Shown piece by piece: positions 40,787-49,914 of a stretch of 64,000 nt of DNA (positions are counted from its first letter, which is position 1; every line of letters starts with the position of its first letter). The stretch is taken from positions 310,001 to 374,000 of the forward strand of contig OY282375.1 of NCBI GenBank assembly GCA_958295825.1, read 5' to 3'. Made by a program: the position numbers and the translations under genes. A model generated the notes under the pieces. That model saw nothing but the letters and a program-made list of their open reading frames with translations. It was not told where the DNA came from and made no database searches. The DNA comes from an uncultured Candidatus Entotheonella sp. (GTDB taxonomy: Bacteria > Tectomicrobia > Entotheonellia > Entotheonellales > Entotheonellaceae).

Positions 40787-41200
40787 CTATGTCGCGCGCC
40801 GTTGCGAATCGCCAGGAATCTCGCCCCGCGGCGGCAGTTGCCAGACATTGGCCGGCAGGTAGCTGGGGAAACGCCGGATCATCTCATACGCCTCGGGCTC
40901 GCTCTCCGCCAAGTTGTCGATGACGCCGGCCTCGTATATCTGGGTGCGTTCATCCCCCAATTCCTCCTTGGTGATGTCGTATCCGAGGGCAGCCTTCACC
41001 ACCGGCACCGTGCACAGCAATTGTTTGATCCCCGGCGTGCTGGATGACACGGGAATGTAGGTGCGGCCAATCTGCTCAAACGTGCGCACGTAGGGCAGGC
41101 GCCATTCGTAGGCCAAGCGTTGCGCGTAGCCGCCCATGTTGCCGACGGCAGCGTCAGCGGCGCCGTCGCGCACGGTGAAATCGCCAAGCGTTAAGGACAA
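40787..41200 (-). pseudogene. Acyl-CoA carboxyltransferase (PccB/AccD-like) remnant
   Basis: A 137-residue frame holds pieces of a biotin-dependent carboxyltransferase: FTVRDGAADAAVGNMGGYAQR, then TFEQIGRTYIP, LLCTVPVV, KAALGYDITKEELGDER and MIRRFPSYLPANVWQLPPRGE. A normal subunit is about 500 residues; both ends are missing, and a large internal part is gone at the VPVV-KAALG junction, where the full-length protein would have two similar PVVxAALG stretches. It lies 6 bases downstream of the lyase gene, where a propionyl-CoA-type carboxylase would make sense. Confidence 0.65.
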
Positions 41201-41206
41201 CCCGTC

Positions 41207-42136
41207 TCACGCCCCGGGCGTCGTTGGCACCACGCTGGTGGCAATGGATTGATCAAGGGCCTCGAAGTCGTGGTAGCCCAGCGTTTCGTAAAGCTCCGCC
41301 CGTGTCAGCATGCAGCCCAGCATGCCCGCTGTCTCACCAGTGGCGGCCAGATGGGCGTACACATCGGCAACGGCTTTGGCTGCCACCCGTAGCGACGACA
41401 CCGGCCAAATGACCAGCTTGAAGCCCAATTCTTCGAAGTCCTTGGCGCTGCGGTATGGGGTGCGGCCGAATTCGGTCATGTTGGCTAGCAATGGACCGTC
41501 AATGGCGGTCGCAAAGGCACGAAAGTCCTCGTCGGCGGTCAATGCTTCGGGGAAAATGATATCGGCGCCGGCCGCGCGATAGAGACTCGCGCGTTGGATG
41601 GCGTCGTCGAGACTCGACGCCGCGGCGTCCGTGCGGGCGACGATCTGCAGATGCGTGCGGGCGCGCCGGGCGGCGGCGATTTTACGCGCCATGTCGTCGG
41701 CATCAGCCAATCGCTTGTCGTTGAGATGACCGCATTTTTTTGGCAGCACCTGGTCTTCGATTTGCACCGCCGCAGCGCCGGCATCTTCCAATTCGCGCAC
41801 CAGGCGCATGACGTTGAGCGCCTCGCCGTATCCAGTATCGCCGTCCACCAGAACCGGCAGGCCGGTGGCCCGAACCAATTGGCGAGTGGCGTGACAAAGT
41901 TCTTCCAGAGTGATGACGCCGAGGTCCGGCAGCGCCATTGAGGCGCTGAGCGCCGCCCCGGACAGGTACAGCGCCTTGAAACCGGCCCGTTGGGCGAGAC
42001 GTCCCGACAGCGCGTCGTGCGCTCCCGGCGCGGCCACAATGCCCGGCCTGTCCAGCAACGCCTGCAAGCGCTCACCGGCGGAACGGTCCGGCTGCGCCGC
42101 GGCATCAAACCAAGGCGGTCGAATGGGGCTGGTCAT
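41207..42136 (-). CDS. Isocitrate lyase/PEP mutase superfamily lyase (PrpB-like)
   Basis: 309 residues. Metal-binding and substrate motifs are LVDGDTGYGEALNVMR and IEDQVLPKKCGHLNDK; the latter is the KKCGH variant of the methylisocitrate/dimethylmalate lyase signature, with its catalytic Cys. ARTDAAA and IFPEALTADED follow as in PrpB. It may split 2-methylisocitrate or a related 2-alkylmalate; the exact substrate is uncertain. It forms a minus-strand series with the M20 amidohydrolase upstream (20-base gap). Confidence 0.88.
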   Translation of the reverse strand: MTSPIRPPWFDAAAQPDRSAGERLQALLDRPGIVAAPGAHDALSGRLAQRAGFKALYLSGAALSASMALPDLGVITLEELCHATRQLVRATGLPVLVDGDTGYGEALNVMRLVRELEDAGAAAVQIEDQVLPKKCGHLNDKRLADADDMARKIAAARRARTHLQIVARTDAAASSLDDAIQRASLYRAAGADIIFPEALTADEDFRAFATAIDGPLLANMTEFGRTPYRSAKDFEELGFKLVIWPVSSLRVAAKAVADVYAHLAATGETAGMLGCMLTRAELYETLGYHDFEALDQSIATSVVPTTPGA

Positions 42137-42156
42137 GGCTGTGGGGATTTCCCATT

Positions 42157-43350
42157 TCAGGCGGCCGACAGGGCATTGAGCATCACGTTGAGGGCCACCC
42201 GCAGACCGACGGGCAGGCCGACTTCGTTCATCTCGAACTCCGGCGCATGATGCGGGCGCGGCACGCCGTCATTTGGCGCGATGCCGACCCGGAAGTAGCA
42301 CCCCGGGCGCTCTTCCAGAAACAGACTCATGTCGTCGCTGCCCATCATCATGTCGGCTTCGCCCACGCAGTCCGCACCCACCTCGTCCACCGCGCAGCGA
42401 TGCACGAACGCCGACTCGTTGTCGTGGTTGATGACGGTCGGGCAGCCTTCGTCGGCGAAAGAAAGGTGGGCTTCGGCCTCGTAGGCGTGTGCGATGTTGG
42501 TCACAAAGGCACCCAGACGCTCCATCACCTGTTCGCGGACCTCCGCGTTGAAAGTGCGCAGGGAGCCGCGCAGGGTGGCGGTGACCGGAATGATGTTGTG
42601 CTTGGTGCCGGAGACAATTTGCCCGACGGTCAGCACTGCTGGCTCTTTGGCCGCGACCTCGCGGGATACGAGGTTTTGCATGCCCAGCAGGATGTTAGCG
42701 GCAACGGTAATGGGGTCAATCGACAGATGAGGGAAAGCGCCGTGGCCGCCCTTGCCGCGTACCTCGACATCGAAAAAGTCGGCCGACGCCATGCACGGAC
42801 CGGACCGGACCGCCACGTGCCCTCCCGGCGTCTGGGTAGTCAGATGCAGGCCGTAGACCTGTTCGACGTGCGGGTTTTCCAGCACCCCGGCTTGAATCAT
42901 AGGACGCGCGCCGCCGAACACTTCTTCTGCGGGTTGGAAAAGGAACACGGCCGTTCCCGGCATCTCGGCGCGCCTTGTGGCCAGCAGTTCCGCCAAGGTG
43001 ATGCCGATGGCGACGTGCCCGTCGTGTCCGCAGGCGTGCATGATCCCAGAGGTGCCAGAGGCAAAGGGTGCGTCGAGTATTTCAGTCAGTGGCAGAGCAT
43101 CGATGTCGGCACGCCAAGCCACCGTATGGCCGGGTTTGTCACCGTGTAGAATGCCGACGGCGGCGGTCGTGCCGCCGATGCCGGTGCGTACATCCAAACC
43201 GGAATTGTGCAAGCGAGTAGCGATAATCTCGGCTGTGCGGTGCTCCTGGAAGCTGAGTTCGGGATGGCGATGGAAGTCGCGCCGCAGAGTGACGAGGTCA
43301 TCGTGGCGGGCGGACAACTCTTCGGACCAAGTGCGGGTCGTTTTGCTCAC
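42157..43350 (-). CDS. M20-family amidohydrolase (hippurate hydrolase / N-acyl-amino-acid hydrolase)
   Basis: Zinc-dependent amidohydrolase of 397 residues. The metal-site motif is MHACGHDGHVAIG; other blocks are VAWRADIDALPLTE, FLFQPAEEVFGGARPMI and MMGSDDMSLFLEERPGCYF. I chose the GTG at 43350 (VSKTTRTWSEELSARH) because GGAAAGGGAA lies just before it and earlier codons have no homology. It probably releases amino acids from N-acyl or N-carbamoyl forms, matching the D-aminoacylase-type gene in this region. Confidence 0.92.
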   Translation of the reverse strand: MSKTTRTWSEELSARHDDLVTLRRDFHRHPELSFQEHRTAEIIATRLHNSGLDVRTGIGGTTAAVGILHGDKPGHTVAWRADIDALPLTEILDAPFASGTSGIMHACGHDGHVAIGITLAELLATRRAEMPGTAVFLFQPAEEVFGGARPMIQAGVLENPHVEQVYGLHLTTQTPGGHVAVRSGPCMASADFFDVEVRGKGGHGAFPHLSIDPITVAANILLGMQNLVSREVAAKEPAVLTVGQIVSGTKHNIIPVTATLRGSLRTFNAEVREQVMERLGAFVTNIAHAYEAEAHLSFADEGCPTVINHDNESAFVHRCAVDEVGADCVGEADMMMGSDDMSLFLEERPGCYFRVGIAPNDGVPRPHHAPEFEMNEVGLPVGLRVALNVMLNALSAA

Positions 43351-43425
43351 AGCATTCCCTTTCCATTGGCGGCACGTTGACATCACAGGGCAGGGGCACA
43401 AAGCGGGGTAAGCAGGAACCTTGCC

Positions 43426-43887
43426 TTATGGGGCGTGCGCGGCGCGCAAAAGTTCATCCAGTATTCTGCGATAGAGCCGGCGGGTGCAACGGTTGCATTG
43501 TGTGTATTGCTTGACGACACCGGCGTTGCCGAGGTGCGTCAGGTGAACCGGATCGACATAGCCCTGATCGTCGATGTAAAGGTGGTAGACAACATCAACG
43601 TCCAACGCCTGCCGAACTTCCGCCATGCACGCCTGCGTTCCGTCGCACCCGGCGCTTGTGGCACGGGCTTCGGCAGCTTGCACTTGGTCTTGCGGCACCA
43701 GTCGGTAATACTGCGACAGCAATTCCCGTAGCACCTCGGTGCGTTTTGACACCTCCCCCGATACAACGCCCACCATCACCGGCCTCATCAACGCGGCGCT
43801 CTGCGGCTCAGCGTCCGCGAAGGACGGCACACCCATGCAGGCCACGGCAACCAAGCCCCACACAACGCCTCTACGCCCTCGAAACAT
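43426..43887 (-). CDS. Secreted protein of unknown function
   Basis: About 153 residues from MFRGRRGVVWGLVAVACMG, a clear signal peptide with probable cleavage after FADA. The mature part has MVGVVSGEVSKRTEVLRELL, a Cys pair in GCDGTQACMAEV and another in CNRCTRRLYRRIL. The layout (beta strand, helix, VYHLYIDDQGYVD) recalls small TolB-N/FlgO-like periplasmic domains, but I do not recognise the family. It is a single gene on the minus strand. Confidence 0.55.
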   Translation of the reverse strand: MFRGRRGVVWGLVAVACMGVPSFADAEPQSAALMRPVMVGVVSGEVSKRTEVLRELLSQYYRLVPQDQVQAAEARATSAGCDGTQACMAEVRQALDVDVVYHLYIDDQGYVDPVHLTHLGNAGVVKQYTQCNRCTRRLYRRILDELLRAAHAP

Positions 43888-44120
43888 GTATGACTCCGTG
43901 GAAAAGCGTTGTTGTCTGCCCGCCGAATTTGTATCCAACGGGCGCCTTGTTCATCACCAGGATACGGGTTTCCAGAGTTGGCACTCTATGGGTTGGGAAG
44001 TATCCTAACGGGTCAGCATTAGGCAGGCGTTGAAGGGTAGGATTCGATCAGAACGGCACGGCGGCTTCGCGGTTCCGCCCGCAAGCCATCCAAGGCATGC
44101 GGGCGGAACTGGAAACGAGA

Positions 44121-44444
44121 TCAGGACACCCCGCGGTCTTGTAACTTCTCCGGGGTGACCAGTTCGTAGAACTCGATCCAGGTATTCTCCTGAATCGGGC
44201 GCATCTCCTTGACGAGTTCAAAAACGGCCTTGGGTACGTTGGAGTAGCGGTTCGGCTCGATGGTGTCTTGCGTCCACTCTACGTACACCATGCCGGGTTC
44301 GCCGGGCAAGCCGGTGCCGCCGATGTAAACGCTGGACGGGTTGCGGCCCGCCGCCTCATAAGCGGCGGCAATCTTGGTGGCCAGGGCAGCGGCTTTCCAT
44401 TCCTGACCGCGCTGCACTTGAAAAACTCGTTTGATGACGTACAT
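44121..44444 (-). CDS. Small conserved-looking protein, ABM/dabb-like
   Basis: 107 residues. It opens MYVIKRVFQVQRGQEWKAAA and contains VYIGGTGLPGEPGMVYVEW, with an alternating pattern suggestive of the ferredoxin-like alpha-beta barrel of monooxygenase-like domains. No certain family match. It is preceded by AGGAACC and lies just downstream of a short membrane-protein gene and the symporter gene, on the same strand. Confidence 0.5.
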   Translation of the reverse strand: MYVIKRVFQVQRGQEWKAAALATKIAAAYEAAGRNPSSVYIGGTGLPGEPGMVYVEWTQDTIEPNRYSNVPKAVFELVKEMRPIQENTWIEFYELVTPEKLQDRGVS

Positions 44445-44471
44445 GGGTTGGTTCCTCCCGGCTTACGCCGC

Positions 44472-44771
44472 TCAATTGCCTTCCTCTGGCTCTACTGCCG
44501 GGGCGGCTTCGGCCGCCGGTTCGTCCACCGGCGGGACGCCGGGGATGGCGGCGTGGGAGCCGTGCTTGTCGCCCAGCTTGATGAGTTCGCCAATGGCCTT
44601 CTGGCGGTCGTCCGTCATCATCTGGCAGGCCTCGATGTCCATGCGCTCGGCGCAGAAGCGATCCCAATAGCTGCCGGTCTGGCTCACGGCGATGATACCG
44701 CCGACGGCCAAGCCAATGAATATCATGGCCATGAAGTACACGCCGACGTTGCTGTCACGTTGCGATTCCAT
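44472..44771 (-). CDS. Small single-pass membrane protein linked to the symporter
   Basis: 99 residues with one transmembrane helix (VYFMAMIFIGLAVGGIIAV), a Cys-containing soluble stretch (DRFCAERMDIEACQMMTDDR) and a Pro/Ala/Glu-rich tail. The start follows AAGGAGAACGC. It starts 18 bases after the symporter stop. I do not recognise the family; it may be an accessory subunit. Confidence 0.55.
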   Translation of the reverse strand: MESQRDSNVGVYFMAMIFIGLAVGGIIAVSQTGSYWDRFCAERMDIEACQMMTDDRQKAIGELIKLGDKHGSHAAIPGVPPVDEPAAEAAPAVEPEEGN

Positions 44772-44789
44772 GCGTTCTCCTTCGCGCCT

Positions 44790-46292
44790 CTAGTCTGCTG
44801 GGCTGGGTGCGGCAGCCGCGCTTGGCACCGCGGTGCCAAGGATCGCGTCATATTCTTCCTGCATGTCGCGAATCTTCTCATTGCTGGTCAGCAGGCTCAC
44901 CACCACGAAGAAGAAAATCGCCGCCGCCAAGCCGTAGGAAATGGAGCCCAGCGGGCCCGGCAACAGAGCGTCCAGGCCGAAGAGCTGGAACTGCTTGATG
45001 AGGAAGAAGACCAAACCGCCGCCCATGGACCACGCAGCGCCGGCGGGGGTGGCCTTCTTCCAGTAGAACATGCCGAACACGGACGGGATGTAGATGATCG
45101 TCAGGCTGATGCCCAGGATGATCAGGTTCAGAATGGAGGCCGACTTGAGATTGAGGGCCCACAGGTACAGGGCGGCCATCAGGAACACCGTGGACCATTT
45201 GCCGAAGGTGAAAATAGCCAGGCTCTCTCGCCTCTCGCCGCGCAGGATGCCGCCGATGTCGTGGGTGATCAGCGAACCCGCGGAGAGCAGTTGGCTGTCC
45301 ACGGTGGACATGCCCGCCGCGAAGGCGGCCACCAGCAGCATGGCGCCGAAATAGGGCAGGTTGTCTTTGAACAACGCCCCTAGAACGCTATCGGCGTCCT
45401 GCAAGCCGTCGGGCAGAATCACGTGCGCCGAGGTGCCGATGACCCAGGTGGTGAAGAACAGCACCACGAAAATGATCGGCACCGCCATCAGGTTCTTGGC
45501 CACGTGCGAGGCGGACTTCGCCATGTACATGCGCTGCCACAGGTAAGGCAGGAACGAGAAGGACAGGGGCAGCAGACCCAGCTCGTAATAGCGCCACGTC
45601 AGCTTGCCCTCGAAGGACGTCTTGGCGGCATAGTCATTGGTCAGGGTCCCCACCATCGATTCCCAGCCGCCCGACCAGCTGACGACCAGAATACCGGCGA
45701 TTATCAACAACGCAGCGAAAATGAACCCCTGGATCATGTCGGTCCATACGACTGCGCGGGCGCCGCCGAAGTACATGTACAGGGCGATGGAGATCGACAC
45801 CACCGTGACGCCAAGGTTATACGAAATGATGCCGTCGGTGAGAGCCTCGAAAGTCTTGCCGATTGCAACGAGCTGCGCCACCGCGTAGGGCAGAACGGCC
45901 AGCAGGCCGATGGCCGCGCACCAGAACACGACCGGACGGCTCTTGTAGAAATCGCCCAGCATGTCACCGGGCGTGATGTAGCCCTTGGCCTTCCCGAGGC
46001 GCCACATCTTGGTGGCCAGGAAAAAGTAAACCACCGGCATGAAGGCAAAGAAGAACACGAAGAAATAGCTGGAACCCTGCCGGTAGAATTCCGACGGCGA
46101 GGACACCACGGTGCCAGTGGAAAAGATGCTTGCCATCGTCGTGCCGATCAGGGCCAGTAAGCCGATGTTGCGGCTGGCCAAGAAATAATCCTCGGACGCG
46201 CGGGTAGAAATACGATGCGCAAAGTAGGAGAGGAATTTCAGCCCGATAAGATAAGCGGCCAGCAAAATGATGGTAAAGGTAACAACGCTCAT
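44790..46292 (-). CDS. Sodium:solute symporter (SSS family)
   Basis: A 500-residue polytopic membrane protein with about 13 helices. LASRNIGLLALIGTTMASIF near the N-terminus matches the SSS Na+-binding helix region, and AAFAAGMSTVDSQLLSAGSL is the classic helix-8 motif of sodium/proline and sodium/pantothenate carriers. The substrate is probably a carboxylate or amino-acid derivative in view of the neighbouring hydrolases and lyases. It is flanked by two small membrane proteins on the same strand. Confidence 0.92.
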   Translation of the reverse strand: MSVVTFTIILLAAYLIGLKFLSYFAHRISTRASEDYFLASRNIGLLALIGTTMASIFSTGTVVSSPSEFYRQGSSYFFVFFFAFMPVVYFFLATKMWRLGKAKGYITPGDMLGDFYKSRPVVFWCAAIGLLAVLPYAVAQLVAIGKTFEALTDGIISYNLGVTVVSISIALYMYFGGARAVVWTDMIQGFIFAALLIIAGILVVSWSGGWESMVGTLTNDYAAKTSFEGKLTWRYYELGLLPLSFSFLPYLWQRMYMAKSASHVAKNLMAVPIIFVVLFFTTWVIGTSAHVILPDGLQDADSVLGALFKDNLPYFGAMLLVAAFAAGMSTVDSQLLSAGSLITHDIGGILRGERRESLAIFTFGKWSTVFLMAALYLWALNLKSASILNLIILGISLTIIYIPSVFGMFYWKKATPAGAAWSMGGGLVFFLIKQFQLFGLDALLPGPLGSISYGLAAAIFFFVVVSLLTSNEKIRDMQEEYDAILGTAVPSAAAAPSPAD

Positions 46293-46384
46293 ATCCGATA
46301 TTCCTTCCAGTTATTGATCCCTGGTAAGCCCTGATTCCGAGCATCAGCCACGCCGACGGCCCCGAATCCACCACGTTCGGCCCC

Positions 46385-46612
46385 TCAGTTATCCGCTTCC
46401 ACGCTCGCGTCGAGCTGTCTGGCATACGGCATCAGCCAAGTGTTGTACACGATAATCAGGCCAATCACGAGGATCCACGTGCCTCCGAACACTAAGGCCA
46501 GTTGTGTTGGAATGCCGAATATGAGCCCTGTCGGCCTGCCAAAGAGGCCCACCGGGACAAGGACCTGAATCGCGAAGCCGATGCCCATAATGATCCAGCC
46601 TATCCCTGCCAT
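46385..46612 (-). CDS. Small two-helix membrane protein, likely symporter partner
   Basis: 75 residues from MAGIGWIIMGIGFAIQVLV, with a second helix, ALVFGGTWILVIGLIIVYN. The start follows GCAAGGGAAAGG. It lies 92 bases upstream of the SSS symporter on the same strand. Small subunits of this shape accompany several sodium symporters; that role is inferred here from position and topology only. Confidence 0.65.
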   Translation of the reverse strand: MAGIGWIIMGIGFAIQVLVPVGLFGRPTGLIFGIPTQLALVFGGTWILVIGLIIVYNTWLMPYARQLDASVEADN

Positions 46613-46736
46613 GCAATATCCTTTCCCTTGCAAAGTAACGTCGCGCCCACGCCTGCGGGCTGCCCTGTTTGTGCGGGGCTGATACCCTATACGAATGTCC
46701 ATTTCAATGCAAACCGGGATGCCGGTTCCGCGGCCC

Positions 46737-47654
46737 TCACAGCGCCTTGACGTGCGGGTATTCCCCCACCTCAATGCCGAACGCCTCTGCCTGCAGCAAC
46801 AGAGCCAAAGCATTCCGCACGTGGGCGTAGTCGATCATCATGCCGTCGTACGTCGTGGCGGCGCGGCCTTCCTGCTCGGCCGCCGCCATGGTCTGAAGCA
46901 CACCCTTGTTCCACTCGATTTCCTCGCGGCTTGGCGCGAACACCTCATTGGCGATGGGCACGGCGGCGGGATGAATCAGCAGCGCCCCCCGATAGCCGAT
47001 CGCGCGCGCCCGCTGCAATTGTGTCCGCACCAGTTCCAAATCACCAACTTCGAGGGAGCCCGTGGCAATCGGGTAGGCAATGCCGGCAGCACGATTGGCC
47101 AACAAAACATGCGAGGCCATGTACAGGGTTTCCAGTCCGGGGCGGGTCCACTTGTAGCCGATGGCCTGCGCCACGTCGCCGGAACGCGAGCCGACCCCGC
47201 CAATAACGCTGCCAACCCGCGGGCAGGCGGTGGCGAGCTCGTAGGCTTTCAGGATGCCGCGCGCGGTTTCCGGCAGGGCCATGATTTCAATGCCGCCCAC
47301 CGGCAATCCGGCCTTGCGCTCGCACAGTTCGATCCAGGCGTCGACCTTGAGCAATTCCTCCGGGTACTCCAGCTTGGGCACGGCGATGGCCACCACTCCC
47401 TCGGCCACCACGGCTTCGACATCCTCGGCCGTCAGCCCGGTCGACAAACCATTCACCCGTACGACAATCGGCATGCCGCGCTCGCGCGAGCGTTCAATAC
47501 CAGCCCGCACGATGGGTCGCGTGGGCAGCTTTTCGGCAACGGGTACGGCATCCTCCAGGTCAATAATCAAGGCGTCCGGGCCAAACCTGGGAGCCTTGTC
47601 GATCCAGTCCGGACGGTTTCCCGGCACGAAGAGGACAGAACGGTAAGGCTTCAT
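46737..47654 (-). CDS. HpcH/HpaI aldolase / CitE-like CoA-ester lyase
   Basis: 305 residues opening MKPYRSVLFVPGNRPDWIDK, then DALIIDLEDAVPVAEK with the metal-binding Glu-Asp, VVRVNGLSTGLTAED, and IEIMALPETARGILKAYELA. This is the CitE/malyl-CoA lyase-like group, acting on beta-hydroxyacyl-CoA such as citramalyl-CoA or malyl-CoA. It fits organic-acid catabolism with the PrpB-like lyase and the carboxyltransferase remnant. The 3' end of an IS5-type fragment lies directly upstream. Confidence 0.9.
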   Translation of the reverse strand: MKPYRSVLFVPGNRPDWIDKAPRFGPDALIIDLEDAVPVAEKLPTRPIVRAGIERSRERGMPIVVRVNGLSTGLTAEDVEAVVAEGVVAIAVPKLEYPEELLKVDAWIELCERKAGLPVGGIEIMALPETARGILKAYELATACPRVGSVIGGVGSRSGDVAQAIGYKWTRPGLETLYMASHVLLANRAAGIAYPIATGSLEVGDLELVRTQLQRARAIGYRGALLIHPAAVPIANEVFAPSREEIEWNKGVLQTMAAAEQEGRAATTYDGMMIDYAHVRNALALLLQAEAFGIEVGEYPHVKAL

Positions 47655-47679
47655 CGACGGTCTCCTGCATGCTCAGACG

Positions 47680-47958
47680 AGGCGTGTAAGAGTCTGATCC
47701 ATAAGTCGTCAAGGCGGTGATTTCCGAAGACATACGTGGTCTCTGGCGCCGAGCGACCCGTCGCATCATGAACCGGCATCCGGCCAGCTTCACCCAGGCC
47801 AGAGAACTTGTCACCGTCCTCTCTACGTCCTTGGCAAGACGATGGCAGCGCCCCATCCACGCAAACGTCCGCTCTACTACCCAACGACGTGACAAGACCG
47901 TCAATCCCTTGGCCCCCTTGGGCTTGGGTACAATCTCAATCAACTCTGATACACCCAA
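47680..47958 (-). pseudogene. C-terminal fragment of an IS5-family transposase
   Basis: It carries KPKGAKGLTVLSRRWVVERT and FAWMGRCHRLAKDVERTVTS, the C-terminal block with the catalytic Glu (VVERT) of IS5-type transposases, followed by ARRQRPR. The N-terminal two thirds and the element ends are absent. It sits upstream of the CitE-like gene and may have replaced its native promoter. Confidence 0.82.
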
Positions 47959-47964
47959 CTCTTG

Positions 47965-48209
47965 CAGGGCTTCCTACCCGCGTCAGGCGCTCGGAGATCC
48001 GTAATGCCCGCCTCCATTCGAGTCATACTGGCGCCCATCCGGTCCAAACGCCCGTTCATTACCTGTATGTCCGCCCGCGGGGATTGCGATCGTCGTTGGC
48101 ACGACCCACTGCATACTTCGTTGCCACGCCCGCAACAACCACGACGACGGCACTTGTCAGCGGTCAGCCACTCTCCGATTTTCGCCATGCTCGTCATTTC
48201 GACCTGCAC
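47965..48209 (-). other. Possible remnant of a small membrane/coiled-coil gene
   Basis: One minus-strand frame reads MAKIGEWLTADK and later MNGRLDRMGASMTRMEAGI, a heptad-like stretch; a neighbouring frame supplies AVVVVVAGVATKYAVGRAN, a likely membrane segment. Joined by frameshifts they would give a short membrane-anchored coiled coil cut off by the IS5 fragment. Support is weak. Apart from this I see nothing in the 47959-48210 gap. Confidence 0.25.
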
Positions 48210-48210
48210 C

Positions 48211-48627
48211 CTACGCTGGTTCGAACATCGGAAGCGCCACTGTGTCGTCCCCTTGGTCCGCCCAGCGCAACCGTACCCGCATGCCGCACGTTACGTCACG
48301 CACCGGGTCCTCCACGCCGACGATGTTCGACATCATCCGAAAGCCCTCGTCGAGATCCACGTACGCCACCGCGTAGGCGCCCAATTCGGCAAACGCCGGG
48401 TGGCGGCTCTGCATGATGACGCTGAAGGTGTACACCGTCCCTTCGCCTTTGGAGACGTGCCAAGTGGTATCGCGCCCGCCGCATTCGGGGCAGTGGCGGC
48501 GCGGGTAGAAGATGACGGCGTGACACCCGTTACAGGTCTGGTACGTCAGCTCACGGCGCTTGGTGGCGTCCCAGAAAGGCTGCGTGTCCGGCTCGGGAAA
48601 ACGAGGTTGGGGTCTTGACGCGGCCAT
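48211..48627 (-). CDS. DUF35 OB-fold/zinc-ribbon acyl-CoA-associated protein
   Basis: 138 residues from MAASRPQPRFPEPDTQPFW. The rubredoxin-like zinc ribbon has CNGCHAV and CPECGG, followed by an OB-fold (GEGTVYTFSVIMQSRHPAF, GAYAVAYVDLDEG). DUF35 proteins bind acyl-CoA and pair with thiolase-like enzymes, as here with the gene immediately upstream. The ATG at 48627 follows AAAGGACGACC. Confidence 0.9.
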   Translation of the reverse strand: MAASRPQPRFPEPDTQPFWDATKRRELTYQTCNGCHAVIFYPRRHCPECGGRDTTWHVSKGEGTVYTFSVIMQSRHPAFAELGAYAVAYVDLDEGFRMMSNIVGVEDPVRDVTCGMRVRLRWADQGDDTVALPMFEPA

Positions 48628-48679
48628 GGTCGTCCTTTCTTTTGTGATGGGGTGGTATGCCAGAGCGATTGGCGTCGGA

Positions 48680-49870
48680 TCAGTCGGCGGCCAGGATGGT
48701 GACCGCGGTGGCGTGGCGGGAGCCGAGCTGGCCGCCGTTGCCCACCGCAACGGCCAGCTTGGCGTCGTTCACCTGCGAGGCGGACTCGCCGCGCAACTGC
48801 CGGGCGGCCTCGATGAGGAGAAAGATGCCGCGCTGTCCGGGGTGGTTCGACGACAGCCCGCCGCCGTCGGTATTGAGGGCCGGCTTGCGCGGGTCGTCGA
48901 ACACCAAATGCCCCTCGCTCACGTATGCCCCACCCTCTCCCTTGGCGCAGAATCCCAGGTCTTCGATGAGGCACATGACGGTAATGCTGAACGAGTCGTA
49001 AGCCATCAGCACGTCGATTTCCGCGGGCGTCACGCCGGCTTCGCCGAACGCCGGCGGGGCGGCCTGCGCCCCAGCGCTGACGGTGATGTCGCCGCCGTTC
49101 TCGCGGTACTTGGTGGCCTCGCCGGTGCCGATGATCCACACCGGCTTCTTGCGGGCGTTGCGGGCCACGTCAGAGGACGCAATGACCACCGCGCCACCGC
49201 CGTCGGAAACCATGCAGCATTCCAGCAGGTGCAGGGGATAAGCGATCAGGCGCGATTCCAGCACGTCGCTGACCGTGATCTCGCGCACGCCGACGAACTG
49301 CAGATCGGTCATCGCCTGCACGGCCTCCGGGTTGCGCATGGCGTGGCGCCGGGTGGCCACGGAGATGTGGGCGAACTGCTCGTTCGTGGTGCCGTACTGG
49401 TGCATGTGGCGGTTCTTGACCATGGCGTAATTGCCGATGAGCGTCAGGCCCCACGGGTCTTCCATGTTGTTGACGAACGTCGCCGGCCCCGCGCTGGTGG
49501 CGCCCGCTGTACCGATGGCGCGGCGGTCCGAGTGGGCGGTGGCGCCGTAGGTCAGCAGGGCCGCGTTGCACTTGCCGGCGGCGATCATGCTCAGGGCGTG
49601 ATTGGCCTGGAACTCGAAGGAGCTGCCGCCCACGTAGGTGGTGTCGATGTGCCGAGGCTTGAAGCCGAAATACTCCGCGATGGCCAGCCCGCTGATGCCT
49701 TGGTCGCCCCCGGTGTCGTACACCGCGTCGACGTCCTGCCAGCTCAGCCCGGCGTCTTCGAGGCTGCGCGCAGCGCACTCCGCTTTGATTTGCAGGGCGC
49801 TGACGCTACCATCCACACGCAAGGGATATTCATGAATTCCAACAATAGCGGCGTCTCTCCGCTGCGCCAT
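48680..49870 (-). CDS. Thiolase-like protein (SCP2/Ltp2-type), probably not a classical thiolase
   Basis: A 396-residue thiolase-fold protein. The usual nucleophile-Cys position after the VGGSS block reads SSFEFQAN and lacks Cys, while a C-terminal QLGSRHATAVTIL keeps the His region. Such Cys-less forms, together with DUF35 partners, act as retro-aldolases on beta-hydroxyacyl-CoA (Ltp2/ChsH2-type) rather than condensing acetyl-CoA. The DUF35 gene follows 52 bases downstream on the same strand, so the two probably form a complex. The substrate is unknown. Confidence 0.87.
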   Translation of the reverse strand: MAQRRDAAIVGIHEYPLRVDGSVSALQIKAECAARSLEDAGLSWQDVDAVYDTGGDQGISGLAIAEYFGFKPRHIDTTYVGGSSFEFQANHALSMIAAGKCNAALLTYGATAHSDRRAIGTAGATSAGPATFVNNMEDPWGLTLIGNYAMVKNRHMHQYGTTNEQFAHISVATRRHAMRNPEAVQAMTDLQFVGVREITVSDVLESRLIAYPLHLLECCMVSDGGGAVVIASSDVARNARKKPVWIIGTGEATKYRENGGDITVSAGAQAAPPAFGEAGVTPAEIDVLMAYDSFSITVMCLIEDLGFCAKGEGGAYVSEGHLVFDDPRKPALNTDGGGLSSNHPGQRGIFLLIEAARQLRGESASQVNDAKLAVAVGNGGQLGSRHATAVTILAAD

Positions 49871-49914
49871 TGGCGACTCCTTTCTGTCCGAATGAAGGCA
49901 TATTCAATGCTTGC

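Noticed and set aside
44268-45383. A 371-codon plus-strand frame rich in His, Gln and Gly
   Set aside because: Antisense to the symporter and its small partners; composition typical of GC shadow frames.
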